A stretch of DNA of 64,000 bases from Impatiens glandulifera (taxonomy: Eukaryota; Streptophyta; Magnoliopsida; Ericales; Balsaminaceae): contig NC_061862.1 of NCBI RefSeq assembly GCF_907164915.1, positions 141,971,913 to 142,035,912 of the forward strand. The letters run 5' to 3'. The translations under genes were made by a program, and so were the position numbers. Below the pieces are notes generated by a model. That model was not told the DNA's origin, searched no databases, and saw nothing but the letters and a program-made list of their open reading frames with translations. This document shows positions 1 through 13,175 of this stretch, piece by piece; within the stretch, counting starts at the first letter, position 1, and each line of letters begins with the position of its first letter.

Positions 1-1134
1 AGATGAGTTTGGATTTTTGGGAATGAAAGGAGAAGATAGATAGAGAGTTTTATAATAGAAATTGTGCATCACACAAGAAAATTAGGGTTTGATTTATTAT
101 ATAATGAAAGATATATTTGTTCAATAAGGTTAGCCCTATTGATCTCTGTTAAGAAAATTTGTGGGTGTTTAAGATTCCTACTAATATCTCCCTTTTTGAT
201 TGGATTATTATTCACGACGAAATTCTTACTAAAGATAAATATATAAAAAAAAGCATGATTATTGTGAGTCGTATGCATTATAAATAGGTTAAGACAATTT
301 CTCATCTACTTTTACATTGTCACGTTGTTTCAAGTATATGGAGTATTTTGAGGAATTTGACTAGAATACAATGAGTTATGCCGGAAATCGTTAGTGGCTA
401 TTGGGAGGCATGGATTGTGGCGACTAAAAATAAGAGACTTAAAAGATGGGTCTCCATCCCTATAATTTTCTTGTGGATTATTTGGTTGGAAAGAAATCGA
501 AAAACTTGTAACAACGAAAGTATGTCGTTAAATATTATTTGCAATTCCATTATCGTGACGATGTCGGAGATTATATTCGAAAAACATGTGGATTCGTGTG
601 AAGATCTTGTTGCCCTTTTTGAAGATCTTCGAATCAATTAATTATTTTAATTAATCAAATTGTACATAAATTTTTTCATGTCATACTATTATCGTAGTGC
701 TTAAACGATTTTTTATTAAGTAAATTATTTTAAAAAATAATAACATAATATATATATATATATATTATCTAATATAAAATATAATATATAATATAATATA
801 TTATTATTATTATTATTATTATGACAGGTTAGTCCTTCAATTCAAAAATTATTAATTACTAAATAATCTTTAGTTATATATATAAATACATTTTCTTTAA
901 TGATATTTTCAATAATTTTAAATATTTATAAATACAAATTTAATAAATATATAAATATTTGTTAGGTACAATTACAATACTGGCATCTATGATGGATTTA
1001 GTGCAATAAAGTCAAATGGGGTGTCTACTAACTTTTCCTTTCAAGTGTATATTCTGTGTATTGATGGAACTTGCATTTGTGGTTAATACGTTTTGAATTG
1101 TCAAGTTTGATCACATCAAAATAAATGAATCATA
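1..1134 (+). repeat. Macrosatellite unit 1, blocks D (partial) and E
   Basis: The window opens inside block D, at the end of the purine-rich strip. The LINE-tail fragment follows to about 641, then an AT-rich spacer with a short (TA)n and (ATT)n near 745-822, then block E from about 823. Homology to the other units ends at about 1,131, where a truncated MITE takes over and blocks F and G are missing. The segment matches 39,765-40,895 almost base for base at a constant offset of 39,764 until a small (TA)n length difference. I noticed only a handful of substitutions. Confidence 0.85.
150..641 (+). pseudogene. LINE reverse-transcriptase C-terminal (zf-RVT) fragment, copy 1
   Basis: This is a relic of the zinc-binding C-terminal region of a plant non-LTR retrotransposon reverse transcriptase. 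An 87-codon frame is open at 378-641 and contains SIPIIFLWIIWLERNRKTC, the tryptophan-rich segment common in plant L1-type ORF2 tails. Upstream, in shifted frames, are remnants of the usual zf-RVT pattern: a K-I-P-T-K-I-S-F-type start, then ILTKD-type and HLLLHCHVVSSIW-type motifs. The polymerase core is absent, so it cannot act as a reverse transcriptase. Every D block carries the same fragment in the same orientation, so it is part of the macrosatellite unit and not an independent insertion here. The family assignment rests on motif recognition. Confidence 0.75.
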
Positions 1135-1290
1135 ATTCGAAATTAAGGTATGTCGAAATCAAGGTAAGGTAAATGTAGGTATATCGAAATCAAGGTAAGG
1201 AAAAGATATGCATTTTTGTATACTAAAATTTTAGGTAAGGTATAAGGTATGGATAAAACATTAAGGTATACCGTACCGACCCACTCCTAG
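1135..1290. mobile_element. Truncated hAT-type MITE (right end only)
   Basis: The sequence is rich in 'AAGGTATATCGAAATCAAGG' type motifs and ends in GTACCGACCCACTCCTAG. It matches the last part of the complete element at 11,364-11,970. The left terminus is missing and the segment joins block E directly to the G/A junction. That suggests a deletion, with loss of F and G, after insertion. Confidence 0.65.
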
Positions 1291-2146
1291 CATTTATAAC
1301 AAAAAAAAATTGTTTATATCTTGAATTAATATTTAATAATAAACTCAATTAATATAGATAATTTTTTAGATGATATATGTTAAGGTAAAAAAAAATTAAT
1401 AAAGAAAAGAGAGTAGGAGAGAGAAAATATATATGGATTATACCTGATAACATGAATTATTGTGGTGCCTTTTTGCCTTGTTGATTTTAAATGAATATCG
1501 ATAAAATGTGTAAGATTTTGTTGCAACTACTTGAAATGGTTAAATTCTGAAAAAAAACAGTGAACAACGGATTGTTGAAACATAACGTAATACAAATTCA
1601 ATTATCGAAAATATGATATTGATAGAGAAAATGAGAAGATCATACCGAGACTAAACGATTTGAGGTTATAACAATTGTATATGACACTCTTCTCTCTTCA
1701 ATTGGACATTTTTTTTTTTAAATTGGACCTTGTTGATCTAAGATTATTTATTGGAACTCTCTTTTAATTGGACCTTGTTGATTAAGGATTATTTATAGGT
1801 AGAAAATAGTTGGGTGAGAAGAAATATGAAAAGTCTAGTTGGTTTAATTACAATTATACATACATATGTTGGATGTTGTTGCAGATTTCATAATTAATAT
1901 TTAGTGTTAAATTCAATTAATTAGAAGTTTTTAGGTTATTTAATTTAAAGTTAAATTTTATAATAAGATAACTGAAACCTTGAATTAATATTTAATAATA
2001 AACTCAATTAAAATACATCATTTTTTTAATGAGAATTCATCAAGTTTATTTTATTTAAGGATAAATTTTATAATTAATATTGGATAAATATATAAGTTAA
2101 ATTGGTGATTTTTAATAAATAAATTTTATATTAAATGTACAACTCA

Positions 2147-2187
<41 letters not shown>

Positions 2188-2265
2188 TTTTGATAGAATT
2201 CATAAGGTTTATTTGATTTGAAAATATCTAATTTGAAGTATTAAGATATTTAATAAAAAAAAAAA

Positions 2266-2312
<47 letters not shown>

Positions 2313-2396
2313 GTGATTTTTTAAATATAAAATTTATGATTTCTCTCATAATACATATATTTTATTTATAAGGTAGGTGCATTTATAAAAAAAAAA

Positions 2397-2442
<46 letters not shown>

Positions 2443-2566
2443 GGTATGTGTATTTATAACTAAAAAAATAATTGTTTATATATATATATATATAAATAAA
2501 ATAATTTTGTAATATTATATATAAATATAAAAATTATAAAGGAATATATATATTTAAATAAAATAA

Positions 2567-2601
<35 letters not shown>

Positions 2602-2982
2602 GTGCATTTATAAATCAAAAAAATTGTATATATATATATAAATAAAATAAATATAAAAATGATGAAGGTAGTTGCATTTATAAAAATAAAAAATAAAAAA
2701 ATAAAATAATAGTTTATATATGGTAAGTCTCATATATAATTTCCTTTATAAAACAAGATTCTACAATATATTTTTTTAAATATTTTTGAAACCAAAAAAT
2801 TGTTAAATTAGTGAAACTAAGATTTTGTAATTTATTGTTTAAATTTATTATTATTTTGTTCGATTTCTATTTTGTTCGGGTTGTTTATTTCCTATAAGAC
2901 TACATTAATTTATAAAATATTAATTAAAAATAAAAAATAATCTCTCACCTTAAATATCCTAACTTAAAAATTAAAAATAATC
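1291..2982 (+). repeat. Macrosatellite unit 2, blocks A, B and C (C cut short)
   Basis: Block A runs to about 2,130 and includes the doubled 'TTGGACCTTGTTGATCTAAG' segment at 1,700-1,800. Block B runs from about 2,140 to 2,710 and holds several (TA)n tracts, for example 2,150-2,182 and 2,268-2,308. Block C begins at about 2,710 and stops at about 2,982 within 'AAAAATAATCTC', where the LINE starts. I see no gene. Confidence 0.8.
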
Positions 2983-5805
2983 TCATTACAATGCATTTAA
3001 TTCTAGTGATTTCTGAAAAGGTAGATTCCAATTTCTGCATATGTTATAGTTCTGCTCATTGCTTGGAATTCTCCTCCATGTTCCCACGAGGGCGCCATAA
3101 TCCGATACAATTTCTCTCCACATCTCTTCAATGCTCCTACGGATTCTGTCATAAACTCTTGCGTTTTTCTCCATCCATATGTTGTAGACCACTACTCCAA
3201 AGCCACATTTGAATATGTTTGTTGTGAATCTGTTTCCTTTGGATTTGAGTACTACTATCTCCGTAATTTCTTTCCATTCTTTCGGGAAACTAATCAGTTA
3301 CAAACTCTTTACAAAATAATCCCAAAGCTCCATAACAATATTACAACTTCCAAATAGGTGATTAGTAGTTTCCTCGTTTCCGTTGCATAGTAGACAGTTC
3401 ACGTCTGGGATGCTCATATACTTATTGATGTGGTCTGGAGTGTTGAGTCTTTCTTAGAAGGAAAGTCATAGGATGAATGGGTATCGTGGAATGATCTTGG
3501 CTGACCATACAAGAGCAGCCTAATCTACTTTCTATGCTTTTTCTTGAGTTACCTCTCATATTCTCTTTAAAACTAACTTCCCATTGTCTTCGACTTTCCA
3601 TTCATGAACGTCGGGTCTGTCGTGAAGTTGTATGCTGCTTATGTGATCCAGTATCATCTGCCTTTCTGGACTCTTCTCAGGAGTGAGTCCCAATTCCTTT
3701 CTTTGATATCTTTGATTTTCGCCACTACACGGTCTCTTCTAATGCATATATTCTTGAACTCCTCCTTGTGAATGATAGCCTGATTTTCAAACTAGGTGTT
3801 GTGCCAAAATAGAATGCCTTTCCCGTCCCTTAGCCGAATGTCATAGAAATCTGCTATATCGTTTCTTAGTTTAAGAATTTTCTTGAGTGACTAGCTCATA
3901 CCTTCGTTGATTCTTAAAGTCTAGATACTGGTTTCCTATTTCATAAACCTCATGTGTACCCATTTGATCCATAATGATTCCTAGTTGTATTTCAATGTCC
4001 ACATATGCTTGAAGATTAGAGCTTTGTTCCACTCGACACAGTTCTTAAGTCTGATGCCTCTCTCCTCCTTCGATTTGCAGAGAGCGGTCCATTTAACTTT
4101 CTTTCCTACTCTTCCGCTACTGCCCTAGATGAAATTCCGCATTAACGTATCGAGTTCCTTCATTATCTTCTTCAGAATGACCATCTGATGCGCCCAATAT
4201 CCAATTATGCCCATGACTACACTCTTGATAAGCTCAATCTTCCCTGCATAAGAAAGTTTCTTCGCTGCTCAGCTAGAAACCATGTTTCTTACCTTTTAAA
4301 TCAGTGACTTGGAGTGTGAGATCTCAATCAATTTTGCGGTTAACGGAATCATAAGTAACTTAGAGGAAAGCTTCCTTCCTCAATGCCCATAATGTTGAAG
4401 ATGTCCTGCTTTGTTTCGTCATTCACTCATCCGTAAAAGCCACACGTTTGCATTCATTAATAGTAAGACATGTAACCTCAGAAAAAAATGTTAGTGCAGC
4501 CCTAATAGTTTTAATAGAGTCAACATCAGTGTGTGCAAAAACGAACAAATCGTCAGCAAAGTATAAATGAGTTACCTCCTCTACCTCACAGAACGAGTGA
4601 AAGACGTGAAGTTTCTCTCAAAGATCTCCATGATAGCTACGAAAAGGTAAGAAGAGAGGGGGTCCCCTTGTCTTACTCCGTTTTCACCCTTTAAGTAGCC
4701 ACCGTGGACTCCATTGCCGCTAACAACAAAACATGTTGAAAAAACGCATTGCATAATCCAATCAATAAAAATCTTAGGAAAAGAATAAACAACCAGAAAG
4801 TCCTGAATGACTTCCCATCTAACAGAGTCAAATCTTTCTTGATGTCTTTTTTGAAAGCCACTTTCGGGGATATTTTGTTTTTCCCGTTGCCTTTGAGAAG
4901 GCTCGGCATGAGAAGAATATTATGAGAAAATGTTCTACCTGGATTGTATGTAGACTGATTAAGATTTATAATTTTTTCTATGACTTTTTTAATACGCTTA
5001 GAAATTATTTTTAAAATTATTTTATAAACCACATTGCAAAAGAAAACTAGTCTGAAATCTTGTACTTTTTCAGACACCGTAGTTTTGGGGATCAAGGTCA
5101 GGACAACCGTGTTCCATTGCTTCAACATCTTCCTATTCTTGAAAAAATCCAGAACCCCATCTGTAACATCATTACTCACAACCAACCAATTATCCTTGAA
5201 GAACTGTGCGTTGAACCCATTTGGATCCGGACTCTTATTCCCATCCATACTGAATAGAGCCTCTTTAACCTCAATTCTCGTGACTACTCTTATTAACTCG
5301 CGACTATCTTCAGTTGAGATTTTCCTATCGATGATCTAATATAGAGTATTCAGGTGACTTTGATGTTGTTTTCTAGCACCCATTAACTTTTCATAGAACT
5401 CAATAGCCAGATCTTGCACACCCTTTTGATTCTGAACATATTCTCTTTCATCGTTATTTCGGCCTATACACATTGTTTCTCATATTTATGGCATTGCATT
5501 TTCTGTTGAAGTAAGCCGTATTTTTATCACCCAACGAGAGCCAATTTTGTCTTGACTTTTGTCTAATAAAGTTCTATTCAAGGAGACTCATCTTCCTAAT
5601 GTTTTCAAGTGAATCCCTCTCATCCTCGTTGAGTTGTTCATCACTATCCCTATTTAATTACATTTTCTGTACCTCATTCAGTTTCTCTCTTTCAACTAGA
5701 ACTCCGTTGGAGATATTATTGAACATTTCTTGTCAAAGTGTTGGAGATGATTCTTCAGGAACTTTAATTTCTAAGAAAATCTGTACATACTAGAGCCCGT
5801 GATTT
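2983..5805 (-). pseudogene. 5'-truncated LINE (L1-type) ORF2 pseudogene
   Basis: Read on the minus strand this is a decayed plant L1-type ORF2. The longest open piece (5,248-4,691) carries the reverse-transcriptase start GNKSPDPNGFNAQFFKDNW, then NTVVLTLIPKTT, a degenerate R-P-I-S region, and an S-K-R-I-K-K-V stretch. An FADD catalytic box is readable around 4,555-4,572 in another frame. The zf-RVT tail ends at about 2,986 (ORF 3,192-2,986, with VYNIWMEKNARVYDRIRRS). The 5' end lies near 5,800, with no recognisable endonuclease domain, so the copy is 5'-truncated as is usual for LINEs. Many stops and frameshifts show that it is dead. Its tail differs from the fragment in block D, so two LINE families are represented. 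No clear poly(A) tract is visible at 2,983. Confidence 0.88.
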
Positions 5806-6848
5806 GAGACTGAACGATTTTGGGTTGTAGCAATTGTATAACACTTCTCTCTTCAATTGGACATTCTCTTTTAAATTGGACCTTGTTGATTTAAGAATAT
5901 TTATAGGAACTCTCTTTCAATTGGACCTTGTTGATCTAGGATTATTTATAGGTAGAAAATAGTTGGGTGGAGAAGAAGATGAAAAGTCTAGTTGGTTTAA
6001 TTACAGTTATACATACATTGATGTTGTTGCAGGTTTTATAATTAATATTTAGTGCTAAATTCAATTAATGAGAAGTCTTTAGGTTATTTAATTAAAAGTT
6101 AAATTTTTATAATATGATAACTAAAACCTTGAATTAATATTTAATAATAATTTCAATTAATATAGATATTTTTTTAATGAGAATTCATCAAGTTTATTTT
6201 ATTTAAAGTTAAGTTTTATTCTTATTATTTGATAAATATATAAGTTAAATTGGTGATTTTTAAGAAATAAATTTTATATTAGATGTACAATTCAATTAAT
6301 ATATATATAATTTTTTAATAGAATTGATAAGGTTTATTTTATTTGAAAATATCTAATTTGAAGTATTAAGATATTTATTAAAAAATATGAATTTATATAT
6401 ATATATATATAAAATATATAATATATATATATATAATAAATAATATATATTTTAATTTGAAGTATTAAAATACTTAATAAAAAAAAAGAATATATATATA
6501 TAATATATAAAATATGCCATTTTTTAAATATAAAATTTACGAGTTCTCTCCTATTACATCTATATTTATAAGATAGGTACATTTATAACAAAAATTTATT
6601 TATATATATATATAAATAAACATAAATATAAAATTTATAAAGGTAAGTGTATTTATAACAAAAAAAAATAAATTTATATATATATATATAATAATTTTTT
6701 AATATTATATATAAATATAAAAATTATGATGGAATATACATTTATAACAAAAAAAATTTATTTATGTATAAATATATATATATATATAAATTAAATATAA
6801 TATATATATATATATATACGAAGGTATATGTATTTATAACAAAAATAA

Positions 6849-6896
<48 letters not shown>

Positions 6897-8300
6897 AATA
6901 TAAAAATTATGAAGGTAGTTGAATTTATAACAAAATTAATAGTTTACATATATAAAAAAATGTAATATTATATATAAATAGATAAATTATAAAAGTAGGT
7001 TCATTTATAAATAAAAAAAATTGTTTATATATATAAATAAAATAAATATGAAAATTATAAAGATAGATGCATTTATAACCAAAATAAAAATTGTTTATAT
7101 ATATATAAATAAAATAAATATAAAATTGATGAAGGCAGGTGTATTTATAATAATAAATTGTTTATATATATATATATAATAATAAATATAAAAAATAAGT
7201 TATGTGCATTTATAAAAAAATAATTATTTATATATATATATTTAAATAAAATAAATTTATAAAATTATAAATGTATTTAAATTAATAATAAAAAAAAATT
7301 GTTTATATCTTGAACTAATAAAATATGAACTAATATTATATAGATAATTTGTTAGATGATATATGAGAAGTAAGAAAGAGTAGAGAGAAAATACATGATG
7401 ACTTAGTTTATTGTAGTTTATTGTGGTCCTGGTTGACTTTAAACATTAGTGAAACTAAGATCGTTTAAATTTATTATTATTTTGTTATATTTATGTTTTG
7501 TTCGGGAAAACTATATTATTTAATAAATATAAATTAAATATTAAAAATAATCTCTCACCTTAAATATCCTAACTTAAAATTTAAAAATAATCTCTCAAAC
7601 TAAATATTTTAATAAAATTTTTGAATAAAAAATAATGTGTTGTATTTACTAATTAATTTAATTTTCTTTCTTCCAACTAATTAATCTCTCTTCCATGAAT
7701 TTATCTCTTCTATTTACTCTATTAATTTTATGACTTTTCAATTAATTTGTTTATCAAATATTTATTTCTCCCTCTTTTTACTTATTTTTTTTACTTTAAT
7801 GACATTTAAATGTTTATTTAATATTTATCATTTTTTATTTCTCAATTATCAATATATTAGTAATGAATTAATCTTTTTTATTTTGATCATTAATGTGGTT
7901 AATTTTCTAAAAATTGCATTGTATTTTTAATAATTGCAATCATAAATATGTGCATCATAAATATTAAAAGTTTGATAATATGATATATTGAGCATATATT
8001 GATCTTAAAATTTTATAAGATTCGAAATATAACATAATAAAGCAATGAACAAACTACTTCAGGACCTTTTGATTGAGAAATAATATGAAAGATGATAAAA
8101 GAGAGAGGGGTTTAGTCATTTAAAAAAAGGAAGAAAAAGAGAGGGGTTTGACCGTTTGGGAATAAAAGGAGAAGAGAGGTGGGCTTGGTTTGAGAATGGA
8201 AGGAGGAGAAAACAGGAATGGAAAGAAAAGAGAGAGAGAGATGAGTTTGTATGTTTAGGAATAAAATGAGAAGATATATAGAGGGTTTTATAATGGAAAC
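5806..8300 (+). repeat. Macrosatellite unit 3, blocks A, B, C and the purine-rich part of D
   Basis: Block A resumes right after the LINE at 'GAGACTGAACGATTTTGGG'. Block B covers about 6,290-7,330, with a dozen or so degenerate copies of the 'GGTGCATTTATAACAAAA' module separated by (TA)n. Block C runs to about 8,080. The purine-rich first part of D (8,090-8,300) ends at 'TTTTATAATGGAAA', where unrelated sequence begins, so the LINE-tail part of D is absent here. The ORFs in this stretch are chance frames in AT-rich repeats. Confidence 0.8.
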
Positions 8301-8530
8301 AGTATATCTTTATTTAGTTTGACATAGAACTTAGGAGAAGGAAGCTTCGCTCTATACGTTATTTAGACATTCCGTTAATCACGTTTGGGGTAAACCCGGA
8401 ATGAAATCCGGGTTCCGGATTCACTCTCCCTTCTTTCAACCCAGGTATAATTTATTATTATAATAATGCTCTTTCATTTTAATTGGTCCGTAAGAACACC
8501 TTATTCCGTAGCAGAAGACTTGATTTATAA
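8301..8530. other. Single-copy segment within the repeat array
   Basis: About 230 bp that match no other part of the window and are more GC-balanced than the surroundings. It contains a perfect 8-bp stem, AACCCGGA (8,393-8,400) and TCCGGGTT (8,407-8,414), around a 6-nt loop. It sits between a truncated block D and a block B. I recognise no gene or transposon terminus. It may be filler DNA captured during break repair, or a fragment of an unidentified element. Confidence 0.45.
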
Positions 8531-10774
8531 TGAAAACAAAATTGTATATGTATATAAATATAATAAATATAAAAATTATCAAGGTGGTTACATTTATAAC
8601 AAAATAATAGTTTATATATATATATATATATTAAATATGTAATATTATATATAAATAGATAAATTATAAATGTAGGTTCATTTATAAAAAAAAAAACATT
8701 AATTAAATATATAAATAAAATAAATATAATAATTATGATAGTAGTTGTATTCATAAAAAAAAAAGTTGTTTATATATATAAATAAAATTAATATAACAAT
8801 TATGAAGGTAGGTGTATTTATAAAAATAAATTGTTTATATATATTTATATATATATATATATAATACATTTAAAAATAATGAAGTTATGTGTATTTATAA
8901 CAAATCATAAATTGTTTATAAATATATTTAAATAAAATAAATTTACAAAATTAAGATGGTATTTGCATTTATAATATAAAAAATTTATTTATATCTTGAA
9001 TTAATATTATATAGATTATTTTTTAGATAATATATGGTAAGTAAATATATATATTATATATATATATATATATGGGGTAAGTTTCATATATATAATTCCC
9101 TTTGTAAATCAAAATTCTCCAATATATTTATTTTTAATATTCTTGAAACAAACAAATTATCGAATTAGTGAAACTAAGATTTTGTAATCTATTATTTAAA
9201 TTTATTATTATTTTGTTCGGGTTGTTTAATTCCTACGAGAATACTTTATTTTATAAAATATAAATTAAATATTAAAAATAATCTCTCACATTAAATATCG
9301 AAACTTAAAAATTAAAAATAATCTCTCAAACTAAATATTTTAATAAAATCTTTGAATAAAAAATAATGGGTTGTATTTATTAATTAATTTATTTCTTTTT
9401 CTTCCAACTAATTAATCTCTCTCTTCCATTAACTTATCAATTTTCTATATTAATTTTATGACTTTACAATTAATTTGTTTATCAAATATTTATTTCTCCC
9501 TCTTTTTACTCATTTTTGTACTTTGATGACATATAAATATTTATTTAATATTTGTCATTTTCTATTTCTCAATTATCAACATATTAGTAATAAGATAATC
9601 TTTTTTATTTTGATCAATAATATGGCTAATTTTCTAATAATTGCATTATATTTTTAATAATTGTAATCTAAGCTCACAAATATCTTATCTAAAAATTATA
9701 AACAAAATCAAATATTTAAATATGTTCATCATAAATATTACAAGTTTGATAATAGGATGATCATAATGATCTTAAAATTCTATAAGATTCAAAATATAAA
9801 ATAATAAAGCAATGAACAAACTACTATGTTAATAGTTTAATCTAAAAAATAGATACTTCAAGACCTTTTGATTTTGATTGAGAAATAATATAAAAGATGA
9901 AGAGAGGATAAAAGAGAGAGGGGTTTAGCCGTTTAAAAAAGAAAGAAGAAGAGAGGGGTTTGTTTGTTTGGGAATAAAAGGAGAAGAGATGTGAGTTTGG
10001 TTTGTGAATGGAAGGAGGAGAAAACATAAATAGAAGGAGAAGAGAGAAATGAGTTTGGATGTTTGGGAATGAAAGGAGAAGATAGATAGAGGGTTTTATA
10101 ATAAAAATTGTGCACGAAACAAGAAAATTAGTGTTTGATTTATTATATAATGAAAGATATATTTGTTCAATAAGGTTAGCAGGTTGATCTTTATTGGGAA
10201 AATTTATGGGAGTCTAAAATTCCTACTAAGATCTCCTTTTTAGGTTGGATTGTTACTAAAGATATATGTATAAAAAAATTATGATTATTGTGAGTCGTTG
10301 TCGTATGTGTTATAAAGATGTTGAGATAGTTTCTCATCTACTTTTACATTGTCACGTTGTTTAATGTATATGGAGTCTTTTGAAGAATTTGAATGGAATA
10401 TAATGGGTTATGCCGGAACCAGTTAGTGGCTATTGGGAGGCATGGATTGAGGCGACTAAAATTGCGAGACTTAGAAGATGGATTTCCATCCCTATAATTT
10501 TTTATGGATTATTTGGTTGGAAAAAAATTCGAGAACTTGTAACAACGAAAGTAGGCCGTTAAGGATTATTCACAATTCCATTATCATGACGATATCGGAG
10601 ATTAGATCCGAAAACCTATAGATTCGTGTGAAGATTTTATTGCCCTTCTAAAAGATTTTCGAGTCAATTAATATTTTAATGTAATTAATTTGTACATAAC
10701 TTTTTTCATATCATACATTTATCGTTGTACTTAAACAATTTTTTATTAAGTAGATTATTTTAAAAAATAATAAT
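8531..10774 (+). repeat. Macrosatellite unit 4, blocks B, C and D
   Basis: Block B is at about 8,531-9,020, block C at 9,050-9,840, and block D follows with its purine-rich strip at 9,870-10,110. The array then jumps at about 10,775 from the end of D straight to the end of block G ('GAGAAATGTTAGCTCCTTG'), so E, F and most of G are deleted in this unit. Confidence 0.8.
10180..10673 (+). pseudogene. LINE reverse-transcriptase C-terminal (zf-RVT) fragment, copy 2
   Basis: A degenerate copy of the LINE tail in block D. The sequence for the W-L-E/K-K-N segment ('GGATTATTTGGTTGGAAAAA') and the following NNES-type segment is recognisable, but small indels break the frame throughout, for example a missing base in the IFLW region near 10,500. 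No open frame of useful length remains. Confidence 0.65.
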
Positions 10775-11363
10775 ATCTTTAAGAAGAGTTGAGAAATGTT
10801 AGCTCCTTGTACATAGCTAATAGATTATTTTGAGTCAAATAATCCACCAAGAAAAAATAATCGAAAAATATTGTTTATATATATATATATAATAATAATA
10901 AAATGTAATATTATATATAATTATAAAAATTATGAAGGTAATTGTATTTATAAAAAATATTGTTTATATCTTAAATTAATATTTAATAATAAACTCAATT
11001 AATATTGATAATTTTTTATATGATATATATTTATGGTAATGTAAAAAAAATTAATGAAGAAAAGAGAGTAGGAGAGAGGAGAGAGAAATTAAATGTGGAT
11101 TATACCTAATAACTAATAACTTGAATTATTGTGGTGTTTTTTTGCCTTGTTAATTTTAAAAAATATCGATAAAATGCGCAATAATTTTTTGCAACTTCTT
11201 GAATTGGTTAAATTCTGAAAAGAAAGGTAAAACAGTGAATAACGGATTGTTGAAACATAACATAATACAAATTCAATTATTGAAAACATGATTTTGATAG
11301 AGAAAGTGAGAAGATCGTACCGAGACTGAATAATTTTGGGTTGTAGTAATTGTATATCACACT

Positions 11364-11970
11364 TAGAGGTGAACAAATTACCGATATTAAAGGTATATCG
11401 AAAATTCCATACCACAATATATCGAAAATATCGAATTTTAAGGTATGCCGAAAAAATGTAAGTTATGATACCGATACCGCAATTATTGGTACGGTAAATG
11501 TATGAGATTTTTAAAATTTTGGTATATCCAGATATACCAAAATACCGAAATAGTATTTATAAGTTAAAATATATATAATTATATATAATACTTATAAGAA
11601 AATAATTAAATATATTTGATATTAATTTAATTATTGAGATATAATTTTTGAATAATATAAAATATAATTATACTGAAATATTATTTAATATATGCAATCT
11701 CTATTTTATTGATGAGATTAATTTTTTTTAAGTTAATATGTTTTTTATGTAACAAATGTATAATACTGATATTGTAACGAAATTAAGGTATATCGAAATT
11801 AAGGTAAGGTAAATGTATGAATTTTTGTATACCAAAATTAAGGTATGTTGAAATTAAGGTATACCAAAATCAAGGTAAGGTAAATGTATGTATTTTTTGC
11901 ATATCAAAATTTTAGGTAAGGTACAAGGTATGGATAAAACATTAATGTATATTGTACCGACCTACCCCTA
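11364..11970. mobile_element. hAT-type MITE, complete, with 8-bp target duplication
   Basis: A 607-bp non-coding element inserted in block A. The 8-bp direct repeat ATCACACT flanks it at 11,356-11,363 and 11,971-11,978. The ends are TAGAGGTGAACAAATTACCG on the left and, inverted, TAGGGGTAGGTCGGTACAAT on the right. An 8-bp duplication and TAGGGGTG-like termini fit non-autonomous plant hAT elements. The interior is rich in 'GGTATATCGAAA' and 'GGTATACC' motifs and has no coding frame. A mobilising transposase would have to act in trans. Confidence 0.82.
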
Positions 11971-12636
11971 ATCACACTCTTCTCTCTTCAATTGGACATT
12001 CTCTTTTGAATTGAACATTGTTGATCTAAAATTATTTATAGGAACTCTCTTTCAATTGGACCGTGTTGATCTAAGATTATTTATAGGTAGAAAATAGTTG
12101 GGTTAAGAAGAAGATGAAAAGTTTAGTTGGTTTAATTACAACTATATATACATTCGTTGATGTTGTTGCAGGTTTTATAATTAATATTTAGTGTTAAATT
12201 AAATTAATGAGAAGTCTTTAGGTTATTTAATTTAAATTTAAATTTTATAATACGATAACTGAAACATTGAATTAATATTTAATTGTAAACTTAATTAATA
12301 TAAATATTTTTTTTAATGAGAATTCATCAAGTTTATTTTATTTAAAGTTAAATTTTATAAATTAATATTTGATAAATATATAAGTTAAATTGGTAATTTT
12401 TAAGAACTAAATTATATATTAAATGTGCAACTCAATTAATATATAAATAATTTTTTAATTAGAATTCATTAGGTTTATTTGATTTGAAAATATCTAATTT
12501 GAAGTATTAAGATATTACATAAAAAAAAATATATGAATATATATATATATATATGTAAAATATGTGTTTTTTTAAATATAAAATTTATGATTTGTTACAT
12601 ATATATTTATAAACCAGGTGCATTTATAAAAAAAAA

Positions 12637-12673
<37 letters not shown>

Positions 12674-13120
12674 ATAAATATAAAATTTATGAAGGTAAAT
12701 GTATTTATAAACAAAAAATAATTGTATATATATATAAAATTATTTTGTAATATTATATATAAATATAAAAATTACGAAGGAATATACATTTATAACAAAA
12801 AAAATTTAGTTGATATATATATATATATATACAAAAAAAATTTTAGTTGATATATATATATGAAGGTATGTGTATTTATAATAAAAAAAAAACAAAATTA
12901 TATATATATATATATATATAATAAATATAAAAATTATGACGGTAGTTGTATTTATAATAAAAATAATAGTTTATATATATATATATAATATGAAATATTA
13001 TATATAAATAGATAAATTATAAAGGTAGGTTTATGTATAACAAAAAAAATTATTTATATATATTTAAATAAAATAAATATAAAAATTATGAAGGTAGGTA
13101 CATTCATAACCAAACAAAAG

Positions 13121-13175
<55 letters not shown>

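Noticed and set aside
64..246. 60-codon ORF (also at 39,828-40,010) as a separate gene
   Set aside because: It is an out-of-frame reading of the LINE-tail fragment in block D and occurs only because units 1 and 9 are nearly identical.
8385..8425. tRNA or tRNA-derived SINE
   Set aside because: A B-box-like 'GGTTCCGGATTC' is present, but there is no A box at the right distance and no cloverleaf can be drawn.
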